From Ignavibacteriaceae bacterium (GTDB lineage: Bacteria > Bacteroidota > Ignavibacteria > Ignavibacteriales > Ignavibacteriaceae): a stretch of DNA of 38,157 nucleotides. Positions 26,665 to 34,904 of this stretch are shown piece after piece. The notes beneath the pieces were generated by a model. It had not been told where the DNA came from and made no database searches. It saw nothing but the letters and a program-made list of their open reading frames with translations. The stretch's first letter is position 1. Each line of letters starts with the position of its first letter. The DNA is taken from positions 1 through 38,157 of the forward strand of contig WBUK01000022.1 of the NCBI GenBank assembly GCA_008933765.1, written 5' to 3'. A program made the position numbers and the translations under genes.

Positions 26665-26772
26665 CAAGTTCAAAGCTCTTTCAACGACTATAACTTTTCT
26701 GTAAAAAGAGAATCGAACATCAAAACGATAATCTTACAAAAAAAGCTTCGTACAACTGAACGATAATGAAAC

Positions 26773-26811
26773 AAAAAAAAGCCGCCTGAAAAATCAGGCG
26801 GCTTTTTTTTT
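26773..26811. terminator. Strong bidirectional rho-independent terminator
   Basis: A perfect 9-bp stem (GCCGCCTGA, 26781-26789, with TCAGGCGGC, 26794-26802) and an AAAA loop are flanked by eight A on the left and nine T on the right. It can end trxA (plus) and the five-gene oxidoreductase operon (minus). Confidence 0.93.
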
Positions 26812-26861
26812 GATTGAACGAAGCACTCTCTCTGATTGTAGCGAACTCTGTTTTTGCCACT

Positions 26862-26930
26862 ATCAAATTTCGAAATTTAAATCTCGAATATCAGGCTTCG
26901 ATTTTGTAGTCTCGAATTTTAAGCATCGAA
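26862..26930 (-). repeat. 28-bp tandem repeat at the 3' end of the small operon gene
   Basis: CTCGAATTTTAAGCATCGA (911-929 of the 26-kb block) is echoed 28 bp to the left as CTCGAATATCAGGCTTCGA, and again in part (TCGAAATTT near 26870). The right-hand copy contains the gene's last codons and TAA (SFDA). A short example of the gene-end duplications. Confidence 0.6.
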
Positions 26931-27188
26931 ACTGGAAATGACACCGTCAACTATCTGGGAGCGAGCCTGAATCTCGTTCAGCTTTTGGATAATCTTCATG
27001 ATCTCTATCCTTCTGGCTTCGATCATTTCGCTAAGGAACTCCTTTACATCAGGTGTGCAACACTGATTCATCATTCCTTCATAGTAACGGACTGTTCCGG
27101 TCTCATTTCTAAGAGCTTCCTGCAGAGTAGCACAGGAATTCTTACATGTTTTTGCACAGTCTTTGTCGTGATCGGTCATTTTATTCAC
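26919..27188 (-). CDS. Small Cys-rich helical protein of the oxoacid oxidoreductase operon
   Basis: An 89-residue protein with an N-terminal Cys-rich patch (CAKTCKNSCATLQEAL, then QCC) and two predicted helices (TVRYYEGMMNQ; VKEFLSEMIEARRIEIMKII). It resembles half of a ferritin-like or rubrerythrin-like four-helix bundle, but the metal-ligand ExxH pattern is not clear, so I do not assign a family. Met4 is an alternative start. It is the last of five genes spaced 12-13 bp apart, so it is probably made with the enzyme subunits and may help in cluster handling or oxygen protection; that is inference. Confidence 0.75.
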   Translation of the reverse strand: MNKMTDHDKDCAKTCKNSCATLQEALRNETGTVRYYEGMMNQCCTPDVKEFLSEMIEARRIEIMKIIQKLNEIQARSQIVDGVISSFDA

Positions 27189-27200
27189 CCGTCTGTTTAG

Positions 27201-27761
27201 TTAAACCGGTTCTTTCATTAATTCCTGAACTAATTCTTTACCCTTCGCTAACGCTTCTTCGTTCAGCGGTATCAGGTGGTGGTGCCTCTCCGGCAGCACT
27301 TTCTTCAGCGCTTCAAGAATGCTGCTGTAGTTAACGATCGGTTTTACTTCAAGATAAGCACCTAACATTACCATGTTGGCGACTTGTTTTTTCTTCAGTT
27401 TCTCGGCTTCAACAATTGCACCAATTCTAAAGACATTAATGTCAGTTCTGGTTGGTGGCTCAATTATGGTTGATTCTTCATAGAACAGGCATCCGCCCGG
27501 TTTCACGGCATTCTCAAACTTAACCATCGAGGGCTGATTGAGAATTATTGCCGTATCAAATTTGGTTACTATCGGCGAACTGATCCTGTTCTCGGATACG
27601 ATAACCATACAGTTTGCAGTGCCGCCGCGCATTTCCGGACCGTAGGAGGGCATCCAACTGGTCTCTTTGTTATCTATTAGTGCGGAATAAGCAAGCATTT
27701 GCCCCATCGAGAGGACACCCTGCCCGCCGAAACCCGCTATTATGATCTCTTCTGTCTTCAT
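27201..27761 (-). CDS. 2-oxoacid:ferredoxin oxidoreductase, gamma subunit
   Basis: A 186-residue gamma subunit, the usual size. It opens EEIIIAGFGGQGVLSMGQML, the family signature, and has MPSYGPEMRGGTANCMVIVS and FDTAIILNQPSMVKFE. In this enzyme family gamma binds part of the CoA/interface. It lies 13 bp after beta and 12 bp before the small Cys-rich gene. The four-subunit arrangement (delta, alpha, beta, gamma) is used by both 2-oxoglutarate (KorDABC) and branched-chain (VorDBAC) enzymes; sequence inspection alone does not decide the substrate. Confidence 0.92.
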   Translation of the reverse strand: MKTEEIIIAGFGGQGVLSMGQMLAYSALIDNKETSWMPSYGPEMRGGTANCMVIVSENRISSPIVTKFDTAIILNQPSMVKFENAVKPGGCLFYEESTIIEPPTRTDINVFRIGAIVEAEKLKKKQVANMVMLGAYLEVKPIVNYSSILEALKKVLPERHHHLIPLNEEALAKGKELVQELMKEPV

Positions 27762-27774
27762 ATCTCGGTCCTGT

Positions 27775-28578
27775 TTAATTTTTCTTCACCAAAACAGGGT
27801 CACCTGTTTTTGGATCGGGCACTTTAATATCACCAAGCGGGAACACGGGGAACATGTTCGCTTCCATCCATTCGTTCGCCTGAACGGGGGTCATCTTCCA
27901 GCCCGATGGGCAGTTTGACACCACTTCTATAAAGCTGGTTCCGCGGTTCAATTTTTGAAATTCAAACCCGTTTTTAATCGCTTTTGCCAACCGGCGAACT
28001 GCGTTTGGTGTATGCGCTGCCTGGCGGGTTACGAAATATGCGCCCGGCAGGTTTGCGATAAGTTCCGTTATTTTAATCGGGCTTCCCATAACCGCAGCAT
28101 CTCTTCCGTAGGGTGAAGTGGCGGTTTTCATGCCCAAAAGCGTTGTAGGAGCCATCTGACCACCGGTCATACCGTAGATTGCATTGTTAATGAACACAAC
28201 CATTATGTTCTCGCCTCTGTTTACAGTGTGAATAGTTTCGGCGGTTCCGATTGCCGCCAGGTCACCATCACCCTGGTATGAGAAGACGAATTTATCGGGG
28301 CGTACCCGTTTGATTCCTGTGGCAACAGCGCTTGCCCTTCCGTGGGCGGCTTCCTGCATATCAACATTCATATAGTGGTAAGCAAAAACCGAGCAACCCA
28401 CAGGGGCTACGCCGATTGTCTCTTCCTGAATGCCAAGATCGCGCACCACTTCCATTATAACTTTATGGACAACACCGTGCGTACACCCCGGGCAATAGTG
28501 CAGGGGCGTTTGAGTCATAGTAACGGGTTCGTTGTCGTAAACCAAAAATTCCGGTTTAATTAAATGTTCTTCTATCAT
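27775..28578 (-). CDS. 2-oxoacid:ferredoxin oxidoreductase, beta subunit (TPP-binding)
   Basis: A 267-residue thiamine-pyrophosphate subunit. LHYCPGCTHGVVHK holds the Cys ligands and the GCxHG motif. The TPP/Mg motif is SYQGDGDLAAIGTAE followed by INNAIYGMTGGQMAPTT. It carries out decarboxylation of the oxoacid with transfer of electrons to the [4Fe-4S] clusters. It has the short form typical of four-subunit enzymes. It is spaced 12 bp from alpha and 13 bp from gamma. Confidence 0.93.
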   Translation of the reverse strand: MIEEHLIKPEFLVYDNEPVTMTQTPLHYCPGCTHGVVHKVIMEVVRDLGIQEETIGVAPVGCSVFAYHYMNVDMQEAAHGRASAVATGIKRVRPDKFVFSYQGDGDLAAIGTAETIHTVNRGENIMVVFINNAIYGMTGGQMAPTTLLGMKTATSPYGRDAAVMGSPIKITELIANLPGAYFVTRQAAHTPNAVRRLAKAIKNGFEFQKLNRGTSFIEVVSNCPSGWKMTPVQANEWMEANMFPVFPLGDIKVPDPKTGDPVLVKKN

Positions 28579-28590
28579 TTCAATCTCCCG

Positions 28591-29661
28591 TTATTTCATT
28601 TTTTCGATCTTTTCAAGAATCTCTTCCGGCGTGGGTATCATTCCGCCCATCCTGCCGTAGAACTGTACATCAGCTGCGCCGTTTATCGCCAGGCGGACAT
28701 CTTCAACCATCTGACCCGCGTTCATTTCAACCACTAAGAATTTTTTAACTTTCTCTGCGGTGGAAACTAAAACATCAGATGGGAATGGGAAGAGTGTAAT
28801 CGGGCGAATAACGCCGACTTTTATCCCTTTTTCAGCTGCTAATTCTGCCGCTTTCATACAGATTCTGGCAACCAACCCAAAAGCTACAAGCACAATATCT
28901 GCGCCTTCGGTATCAATCGATTCCGAGCGCACTTCTTTCTGCATAGCGGCGTATTTGCTTTGAAGTTCGTGGTTAATGCCTTCCATTTTTTCCGGTTGAA
29001 TGAACAGCGAAGTGATGATGTTCTGCTGTCTGCCCGGTTTCATTCCCGTGGTTGCCCAATCGGGGATAACATGCGGAAGTGTACCTTCTGCCGGCAGTTC
29101 AACTTTTTCCATCATCTGCCCGAGTGCACCATCTGCGAGGATCATTGCAGGGTTTCTGTATTTTTCCGCCATTTTGAAGGCATCGAAAACGAAATCCACC
29201 ATTTCCTGTACTGATGAAGGGGCAAGAACAAACAACTTATAGTCGCCATGACCGCCGCCTTTTACCGCCTGGAAGTAATCCCCCTGAGATGGTTGAATTG
29301 TGCCAAGCCCCGGACCTCCGCGCATAACATTAACAATGAGACACGGAAGCTGAGCGCTTGCGATGTATGAAATTCCCTCTTGCATCAGACTGATACCGGG
29401 GCTTGAAGATGAGGTCATAACCCGTGCACCGGCTCCGGCGGCGCCGTAAACCATGTTGATTGACGCCACTTCACTTTCTGCCTGAAGAACCAAACCTCGC
29501 CTCAGTGGGATTTGCTCAGTCAGATACTCCATCACTTCCGACTGCGGGGTGATCGGGTATCCGAAATATGCATCAAGCCCGGCTCTGATTGCGGCTTCTG
29601 CCATCGCTTCGTTGCCTTTCATCAGACGGACTTCTTTACCTTTTAACTCTTGTTTTTCCAT
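28591..29661 (-). CDS. 2-oxoacid:ferredoxin oxidoreductase, alpha subunit (VorB/KorA type)
   Basis: A 356-residue alpha subunit. The motif AYFGYPITPQSEVMEYL is the family signature for the pyrimidine-binding domain. GAGARVMTSSSSPGISLMQE and RGGPGLGTIQPSQGDY follow, and the C-terminal transketolase-like domain begins near VALVAFGLVARIC. The 350-residue type without a fused gamma domain is usually named VorB or KorA. It is preceded by a strong Shine-Dalgarno (AAAGGAGGGAAAT before ATG), unusual in this window. It is the catalytic partner of beta; the enzyme oxidises a 2-oxoacid to acyl-CoA, or works in reverse for CO2 fixation. Confidence 0.93.
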   Translation of the reverse strand: MEKQELKGKEVRLMKGNEAMAEAAIRAGLDAYFGYPITPQSEVMEYLTEQIPLRRGLVLQAESEVASINMVYGAAGAGARVMTSSSSPGISLMQEGISYIASAQLPCLIVNVMRGGPGLGTIQPSQGDYFQAVKGGGHGDYKLFVLAPSSVQEMVDFVFDAFKMAEKYRNPAMILADGALGQMMEKVELPAEGTLPHVIPDWATTGMKPGRQQNIITSLFIQPEKMEGINHELQSKYAAMQKEVRSESIDTEGADIVLVAFGLVARICMKAAELAAEKGIKVGVIRPITLFPFPSDVLVSTAEKVKKFLVVEMNAGQMVEDVRLAINGAADVQFYGRMGGMIPTPEEILEKIEKMK

Positions 29662-29673
29662 ATTTCCCTCCTT

Positions 29674-29901
29674 TTAAGCCTTTACTTTCTTTTCACGGTA
29701 AACGGCTATTGCGCTATCCGGGCACACCAATGCGCAATTGATGCAACCTGTGCAGTTATCCAAATACAATTCTGCCACGCGATAACCTTTTAGATTTAAC
29801 TTTTCCGAGAGGATCAGGCTTTTCTGAGGGCAAGCAACAATACAAAGCTCGCAGCCTTTACAAAGCTCTGTATCAATTACGACTGTACCTTTAATTGCCA
29901 T
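29674..29901 (-). CDS. 2-oxoacid:ferredoxin oxidoreductase, delta (ferredoxin) subunit
   Basis: A 75-residue 2x[4Fe-4S] ferredoxin with both cluster motifs: CKGCELCIVACPQKS and CTGCINCALVCPDSA. It is the first gene of the operon, 12 bp before alpha, and passes electrons from the TPP site to external ferredoxin. The order delta-alpha-beta-gamma is the same as in KorDABC/VorDBAC operons elsewhere. Confidence 0.92.
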   Translation of the reverse strand: MAIKGTVVIDTELCKGCELCIVACPQKSLILSEKLNLKGYRVAELYLDNCTGCINCALVCPDSAIAVYREKKVKA

Positions 29902-30567
29902 TTTGAATGATCTTTCCGTTTAATTCCTGTATGCCCTTTCCCTTCAACTACTGTGCCAAAAATTTTATCCCCTTTATCAGCCGTTTTCAACCATAAATTG
30001 TTGTGAAATTGTCAATTTATAGAATCTCTCTTTTTTTATTTCTTACTTTTGGGAAGTGGCGGGGGAAGTTCACTTTGACAGAAGCTCTCTTGTGGGCAAC
30101 ATATAGGGGTAGATTTAGGAGTAGGGTTGGGGTGCTGATATATTTGCCCGGAGAGAGGCTTAACCTTGAATTTTGTCGGGTTATAAATTAGGCTTGAGGT
30201 TGTGCTGTGGGGAAACACTTCAGCCGAAAGTGCCCGTTTTAACTAAGCATAAGGTGTATCATGATTAATCGAGAAAGAAGGGTTAAAAATTAAGCGTAAA
30301 AATGGAGAGTATTGATAAAGTATTTTTAAGCGGGGTGTTATACGGGAGGAACCTTTGCACGATTGGGGGTGGGTTGAGCGGAGGGTGTTGATTACGGGAA
30401 TCCGTGTAATTTTTTTCTGCCTCGTAATTTGAAGGATACTTTTTTCACCGCAATATTTTTTTCACCTTCAAATTAAACCATTTTAAATTCAGAATTTGTC
30501 TTATAGCCGAATAATTTAATTAATATTTCATTTAATCATTAATATTTTCCCGTTGGAGAGAAAATAA
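29902..30567. other. 666-bp spacer between divergent units; one hairpin
   Basis: No protein is recognisable on either strand; the short open frames overlapping around 30003-30218 have no supporting features. An imperfect hairpin (ATTACGGG at 30391, CCGTGTAAT at 30402) followed by seven T (30410-30416) looks like a terminator on the plus strand, although no plus-strand gene precedes it. The G-rich stretch near 30100-30370 may be the decayed remains of a gene. Confidence 0.5.
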
Positions 30568-32154
30568 ATGCGCTTTCTGTTTTTAATCGCCGTTTTATCA
30601 GTCCAAATTTTCACACAATCTCATGGGACTTACCATGCCTGGGGCAATGCAAGTGCAGTTCCCCTTTCCCAAAACAATGCCTCTGCCGGCGGCGGGGTGC
30701 CGGATTATATAATTACACTTGAAAACGGAAGAATTTTGGTTTTTTATAGCGAGCAGTATCCCTTTCCGGCAGGGCAATACAGGTGGTATTATATCGGCTC
30801 TACGGATAACGGTCAGACTTGGAATGCACCCGCGGCAGAATTGATTCCGCCAATGTCAAAAACAGTCGTTTCTGCCGGATCACTTGGAGCGGTTAATCTT
30901 CCTTCAGGTAAGGTGATCATCTCATGGTCTGCAGGAAGCCCTAAAGCTGTTTTTTCAGCAGTATTTGACCCCATTTCCAACACCTGGAGTGACACCGTGA
31001 GAGTTTCCAAATATGTGGAGCGCTCGTTGGGTTATCAGTTTATCACGGCTGACAGAAAGGGCAGAGTGCATATAGCCTGGAGTGACGGGAAAATTGAACA
31101 AGGTTCGGTTCAGGAAATTTTCTACGCTCGCTCAACCGATTCGGGGGTTAGTTGGTCGGATCAACGGATGCTTAGCAACAACGACGGGCAACATTCGTCT
31201 TTTCCGCATGGCGATTTCACCGGCACCAATTCTGATACTTTGGTCTTTGCGTGGCGAGATAGCGTTTCAACCCAAAGGAAATGGGATGTGTATATTGCGG
31301 TTTCAACCGATGGCGGAGAAAATTGGGCGGAAGCACGCGATGTTACCCCTGCACCTTTGATGCAAAGTGATCCTCAGGTTGTGGTGGATAAGCATGGCGG
31401 TTTTTACCTGATATACCATCAATATTCAAGTGACTGTGCCGGAGGGTTATGTGCTTCTGTTTATTTTGGATACAGTTCTGACGCAGGTAATACATGGGGC
31501 GCAGGCTTTAGAAAAATTTCGCCTGAGAATGTCCGTTCACACCTTTGCAACTCGGAATATGATTACAGGAACGACAGGTTCTGGGCGTTCTGGAAAGATG
31601 AACGGGATTTTGATTTCTCGAGCGGGAACCCGAGGGCGGATCTTGTTGCAACTTATTTTGAAAATAAAGGAAGTGTTCAGTCGGACACCTTAGAGTTTGT
31701 CTCAGAAATGGGGAATGCCGAAGTGGCGTTCCCGAGTTATTCGGTTGGTACCGGAGGAAGCATTAATGCAGTCTGGTTTGCCGATTTTTCTCAAACCACG
31801 CAACCAAGGCAGATGTATTTTGCCGGGAGAGATGCGGTTACCGGTCAGGCTGAAGAAACTGAATCCCACTCAGGTGCGGAAAACATCCCTTCCGGTTTTG
31901 CATTGGAGCAAAATTATCCGAATCCGTTTAACCCGGGCACGAAAATTCGTTTTTCAATTCCGAAGGATGAAATGGTTAAATTAAATGTATATAACTCAAT
32001 CGGTCAAAAAGTTGCAACACTTCTTGATGGTGAAATTCCGGCGGGGTTTCACGAAGTGAAATTTATTGCCGCGGAGCTTCCAAGCGGGATTTATTTTTAC
32101 GAAATTACCTGCACAAACTTTAAAATGACAAAAAAAATGGTGCTGTTGAAGTAA
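30568..32154 (+). CDS. Sialidase-like BNR-repeat protein with T9SS sorting domain
   Basis: A 528-residue exported protein, signal peptide about 1-20. The body is a six-bladed-propeller-like sialidase fold with Asp-boxes (SxDxGxxW): STDNGQTW (about 78), STDSGVSW, STDGGENW, SSDAGNTW. The catalytic Arg triad of true sialidases cannot be confirmed by eye, so substrate is open. The C-terminal sorting domain runs from LEQNYPNPFNPGTKIRFS to KKMVLLK. It is monocistronic, facing away from the oxidoreductase operon. It is likely surface-bound and may act on glycans. Confidence 0.83.
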   Translation: MRFLFLIAVLSVQIFTQSHGTYHAWGNASAVPLSQNNASAGGGVPDYIITLENGRILVFYSEQYPFPAGQYRWYYIGSTDNGQTWNAPAAELIPPMSKTVVSAGSLGAVNLPSGKVIISWSAGSPKAVFSAVFDPISNTWSDTVRVSKYVERSLGYQFITADRKGRVHIAWSDGKIEQGSVQEIFYARSTDSGVSWSDQRMLSNNDGQHSSFPHGDFTGTNSDTLVFAWRDSVSTQRKWDVYIAVSTDGGENWAEARDVTPAPLMQSDPQVVVDKHGGFYLIYHQYSSDCAGGLCASVYFGYSSDAGNTWGAGFRKISPENVRSHLCNSEYDYRNDRFWAFWKDERDFDFSSGNPRADLVATYFENKGSVQSDTLEFVSEMGNAEVAFPSYSVGTGGSINAVWFADFSQTTQPRQMYFAGRDAVTGQAEETESHSGAENIPSGFALEQNYPNPFNPGTKIRFSIPKDEMVKLNVYNSIGQKVATLLDGEIPAGFHEVKFIAAELPSGIYFYEITCTNFKMTKKMVLLK

Positions 32155-32333
32155 AATTTATAAAGTTTGTGGAGTGTATGAAGTTTTGTGTAATCGAGTT
32201 TTTGAAATCTGATTCTCTTGAACACTTCGGAAGTATATATTATCTTCGTTAAGCAATTGTTTAATAAACAAGCAAGATTTGAGTTTCTTAAAAATATTGA
32301 GTATTTTAAAAGTCAAATATTTTTTTAATTAAT

Positions 32334-33533
32334 ATGAACTTTTGGACACAATTAAGTATTGAGTTTGCAAGCCAAAAAGATTATCTTGATAAGTTGTTTT
32401 CAGTTTATCCTACTATTCCTGAAAGTAAACGAGAGATTGACCCAACTGTTTGGGAGAAAGTTGAAGCTGCCTTTAATAGTACTGATAATATAGCGTTACT
32501 TAATGCTCTTTTTGAATTAGACTTATTTCCAGTCAAAGATAGCTATATTGCCTATTTGAAACGAGATCCTACTTCATTATCCAGGAATCCGGCAACAGTT
32601 TCAAGAATTTGTGATAGACTTCGAGAAATGGGGCTTAACCAAATTTTAAAAAACAGCACTGAGCCAAAAGAAACTAACCGACAGATTGGGCCATTGTTTC
32701 GTAATTGGTTAGAACTTGGGTCATTCGGCATTCCTTTACAATCTTTGACAGATTTTGTCAATAATAACAACAATGCAATTCTCGACGCTAATGACCAAGA
32801 AATGATGCAATTCGCAACTGAGCAGAACGGATATTTCTGCGGAACCCAAGGTGTGGTACGCTACACAACAGACGGCGGCACGAACTGGAGTACCCCGGGG
32901 ACACTTCCTGCAGGGAGCTATTACGGAATTGGTGTTATCCCGGGCTCTTCAACAGCATATATCTGCGGAGTGGGTAAGGTGATAAAAACTACGAACAACG
33001 GGGCTAGCTGGTCGGATGTGTCATCAGGGCTGACAGGGAAGACTTTTTACGCAGCGGCATTTACCTCAAATCAGGTTGGAGTAGTAGTAGGTAAAGACGG
33101 AGTGATTTACAAAACCACGAACGGAGGGACAAGTTGGAGCCAAAGGACATCCAACACCGGTTCAACCCTCTATACGGTTAAGTTTTACGACTCAGAGCAT
33201 GGAATTGCAGCCGGGGGAAGTGGGGGCATCATCCTTACGGCAGACGGAGGTGAAAGTTGGAGCCGTGCTGAAGAGATAAGTGAGAGTACTATCCGTGCGC
33301 TTACGATATTAAACGGCACTACTGCAATTTTCGCGGGGGATAAGGGTACCCTTTTGCTCTCGGAAGACCTTCCGCTTCCGGTTGAACTTGTTGAGTTCAC
33401 GGCAGTGTACACCGGCGGGAGTGTTCGCATAAACTGGAAGACAGCAACCGAGAAGGATAACAACGGTTTTGAGGTTCAGAGGATAAGACCGGGCATGGGT
33501 GGAAGCGGAAATAACCGTTGCCGGCGTGCCTGA
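32334..33533 (+). pseudogene. Chimera: type II restriction-enzyme N-terminus fused to YCF48-repeat protein
   Basis: One open frame of 399 codons joins two unrelated parts. Residues 1 to about 163 are AT-rich in DNA and resemble the N-terminal half of a type II restriction endonuclease (RNPATVSRICDRLREMG, STEPKETNRQIGPLFRNWL, NNNNNAILDANDQEMMQFA); its catalytic half is missing. From about 164 (NGYFCGTQGVVRYTTDGG, nt 32823) the protein is a YCF48-type surface protein without signal peptide, with four repeats (TTNNGASW, TTNGGTSW and others) and the pre-sorting segment KTATEKDNNGFEVQR. The frame is then lost and stops at 33533. The rest of the sorting domain is in 33499-33843. Neither half is likely to work. 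The restriction-enzyme family is from memory. Confidence 0.65.
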
Positions 33534-33843
33534 GGGGTTTACTCTGGGGGAGAACTACCCTAACCCGTTTGGTGGTGGTGTTTCCGGGGATGGCACAGGA
33601 GGTATATCAGGAGATAACACGGGGACGAAGATACCATTTACAGTGAACGAGACCTCACCGGTAAAACTGACCGTTTACAGCTCAGCAGGTGCCTTGGTGG
33701 CAACACTGTTCGAAGGTACTGCTGAGGGGGGCAGGGAGTACACTATAACTTTCAACCCAAGGGAAGAGTCCTCGGGGGTCTATTTCTACCGCTTAGAGAC
33801 GGACAAACACTCACGGACAAGGAAAATGCTATATTTGAAGTAA
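33499..33843 (+). pseudogene. Out-of-frame T9SS sorting domain of the chimera
   Basis: This frame carries the end of the same surface protein: AEITVAGVPEGFTLGENY then PNPFGGGVSGDGTGG, continuing to KMLYLK. About 45 residues that normally link FEVQR to the NYPNPF block are missing, and the reading frame changes near 33495, so deletion plus frameshift is the likely cause. The Gly-rich insert after NPF is unusual for this domain. It could not be exported, because it has no signal peptide. Confidence 0.75.
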
Positions 33844-33902
33844 AAACTAACCAAAAAATTGAAACCCAACACTTGAAATTAACAATTTAAGAACCGTTAT
33901 TT

Positions 33903-34091
33903 TCAATCAATCAAAACTCTGAATAGTCTCTCAATAAAACGCAACTTATTTTGTTCTGCTTCTGACATTGTCTCGAGAGCATGTTTCAACAGGTTCTTGA
34001 TCACGCCATTCTTACCCATCAAGTCGTTATAGGTTTTGACATTAGCAAAATCTTATTGAAATTGGTCAATTACTTCTTGTGTAAGTTTCAT
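33903..34091 (-). pseudogene. IS256-type transposase N-terminal remnant
   Basis: From the ATG at 34091 the minus strand reads MKLTQEVIDQFQ, an in-frame TAA, then DFANVKTYNDLMGKNGVIK, NLLKHALETMSEAE. The NDLMGKNG.IK.LL...L..M.EAE pattern is the start of IS256-family transposases. After SEAE it diverges and stops at 33903 (RVLID), so more than 300 residues with the DDE site are gone. The element end lies directly upstream (34119-34242). Confidence 0.8.
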
Positions 34092-34118
34092 AAAAGTCTC
34101 CAAAATAATTAATAAAAT

Positions 34119-34242
34119 GTTCAAAAGCAGGGAGAGAAAACAGGGCATTTTTTCGCCTCCATCCCTATCCCCTCGGGGGGTGGGGATGAAACCCTCTCCC
34201 ATCCTGGACATTAAACCAATTACACAAAATTTCTTACGCTCC
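34119..34242 (-). mobile_element. IS256-type element end, second copy
   Basis: Nearly identical to 1-125 and in the same orientation. It holds the terminal repeat (outer end near 34242, read GGGAGCGTAAGAAATTTTG on the minus strand) and an imperfect version of the GC-rich palindrome. It precedes the transposase remnant by 28 bp. Only this end is present; the other end was lost with the rest of the transposase. Confidence 0.75.
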
Positions 34243-34289
34243 CGTTTATCCCTATTCCCCATCCCAAAGAATGTACAATTAAAAATGTG

Positions 34290-34455
34290 CATATTTCACC
34301 AATAGTATGAAATTTCATCAGTTTTACCGCCAAAAGATGAAAGTTTTTTCACTTGTGATTGTTTTTCACCGGTAGTTTAAACAGTCTCATTTCATCAGTT
34401 TTACCGCCAAAAGATGAAAGTTTTTTCACTTGTGAGTATATTTCATCTGTAAATT
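34290..34455. repeat. 77-bp tandem duplication after the IS end
   Basis: ATTTCATCAGTTTTACCGCC with AAAAGATGAAAG and TTTTTTCACTTGTGA occurs at 34312 and 34389, identical over about 47 bp. A third, shorter piece (ATATTTCATCTGTAAA) is at 34437. It lies upstream of the small ORF at 34520. Confidence 0.85.
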
Positions 34456-34519
34456 GGAAAGTTTAAGCGGTTACACATCCGGAACAATAGTTTCTCATCA
34501 TAAATTTTGAAAGCGCGTC

Positions 34520-34651
34520 ATGAAAGAATCAACAAAAGTCTTTTTAAAGAAAACTTTAATCACCGCAGGAATCATCATCGCCGTTAAAATCTTTGAGTCG
34601 TATAAACAAAGAAAAGAAACCGGCAAATCTGAAGCAAAAAAGGTGAAATAG
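34520..34651 (+). CDS. Possible small basic membrane protein
   Basis: A 43-residue ORF (MKESTKVFLKKTLITAGIII, AVKIFESYKQRKETGK, ending KKVK). It has one short hydrophobic stretch followed by a basic tail, a believable single-helix plan. No Shine-Dalgarno is seen, but most genes here lack one. It is not of a family I know. A second small ORF follows after 28 bp. Confidence 0.4.
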   Translation: MKESTKVFLKKTLITAGIIIAVKIFESYKQRKETGKSEAKKVK

Positions 34652-34679
34652 TCTAAAACTTTTTCCCATTTAATTTTAA

Positions 34680-34820
34680 GTGGGATTGAGCAAATCTGTT
34701 GATGTAAAGCAGAAAAGTAAAAAAACGGTGTTTTGCAACGCAGCTAAGCAACAGGCGTACCGTAAATCTTTTGGTATTAAGCCGGAATACAGCACCCCAA
34801 CTAAAAAGCCCCTCTCTTAG
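34680..34820 (+). CDS. Possible small basic protein, unknown
   Basis: A 46-codon frame from GTG (34680) or TTG (34686), containing SKSVDVKQKSKKTVFCNAA and KQQAYRKSFGIKPEY. It has varied, protein-like composition and is on the same strand as the ORF at 34520. No ribosome site, no family. It may be real or a chance frame. Confidence 0.3.
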   Translation: MGLSKSVDVKQKSKKTVFCNAAKQQAYRKSFGIKPEYSTPTKKPLS

Positions 34821-34904
34821 TATTAGTCATCTTTTCTGACCCGCTGGGTAGAAAACACAACTATTTTAATACCGGTTAAAATCTTTCCGTTTTGTTCTTG
34901 TGGG

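Noticed and set aside
30003..30218. Opposing 60-62 codon frames in the 29.9-30.5 kb spacer
   Set aside because: No ribosome site, no family, no neighbour link; overlapping antisense frames in G-rich DNA are expected by chance.
34053..34292. 79-codon minus-strand frame over the IS end
   Set aside because: It crosses the terminal repeat and palindrome; the real transposase start is inside it at 34091 and the upstream part is non-coding IS end.
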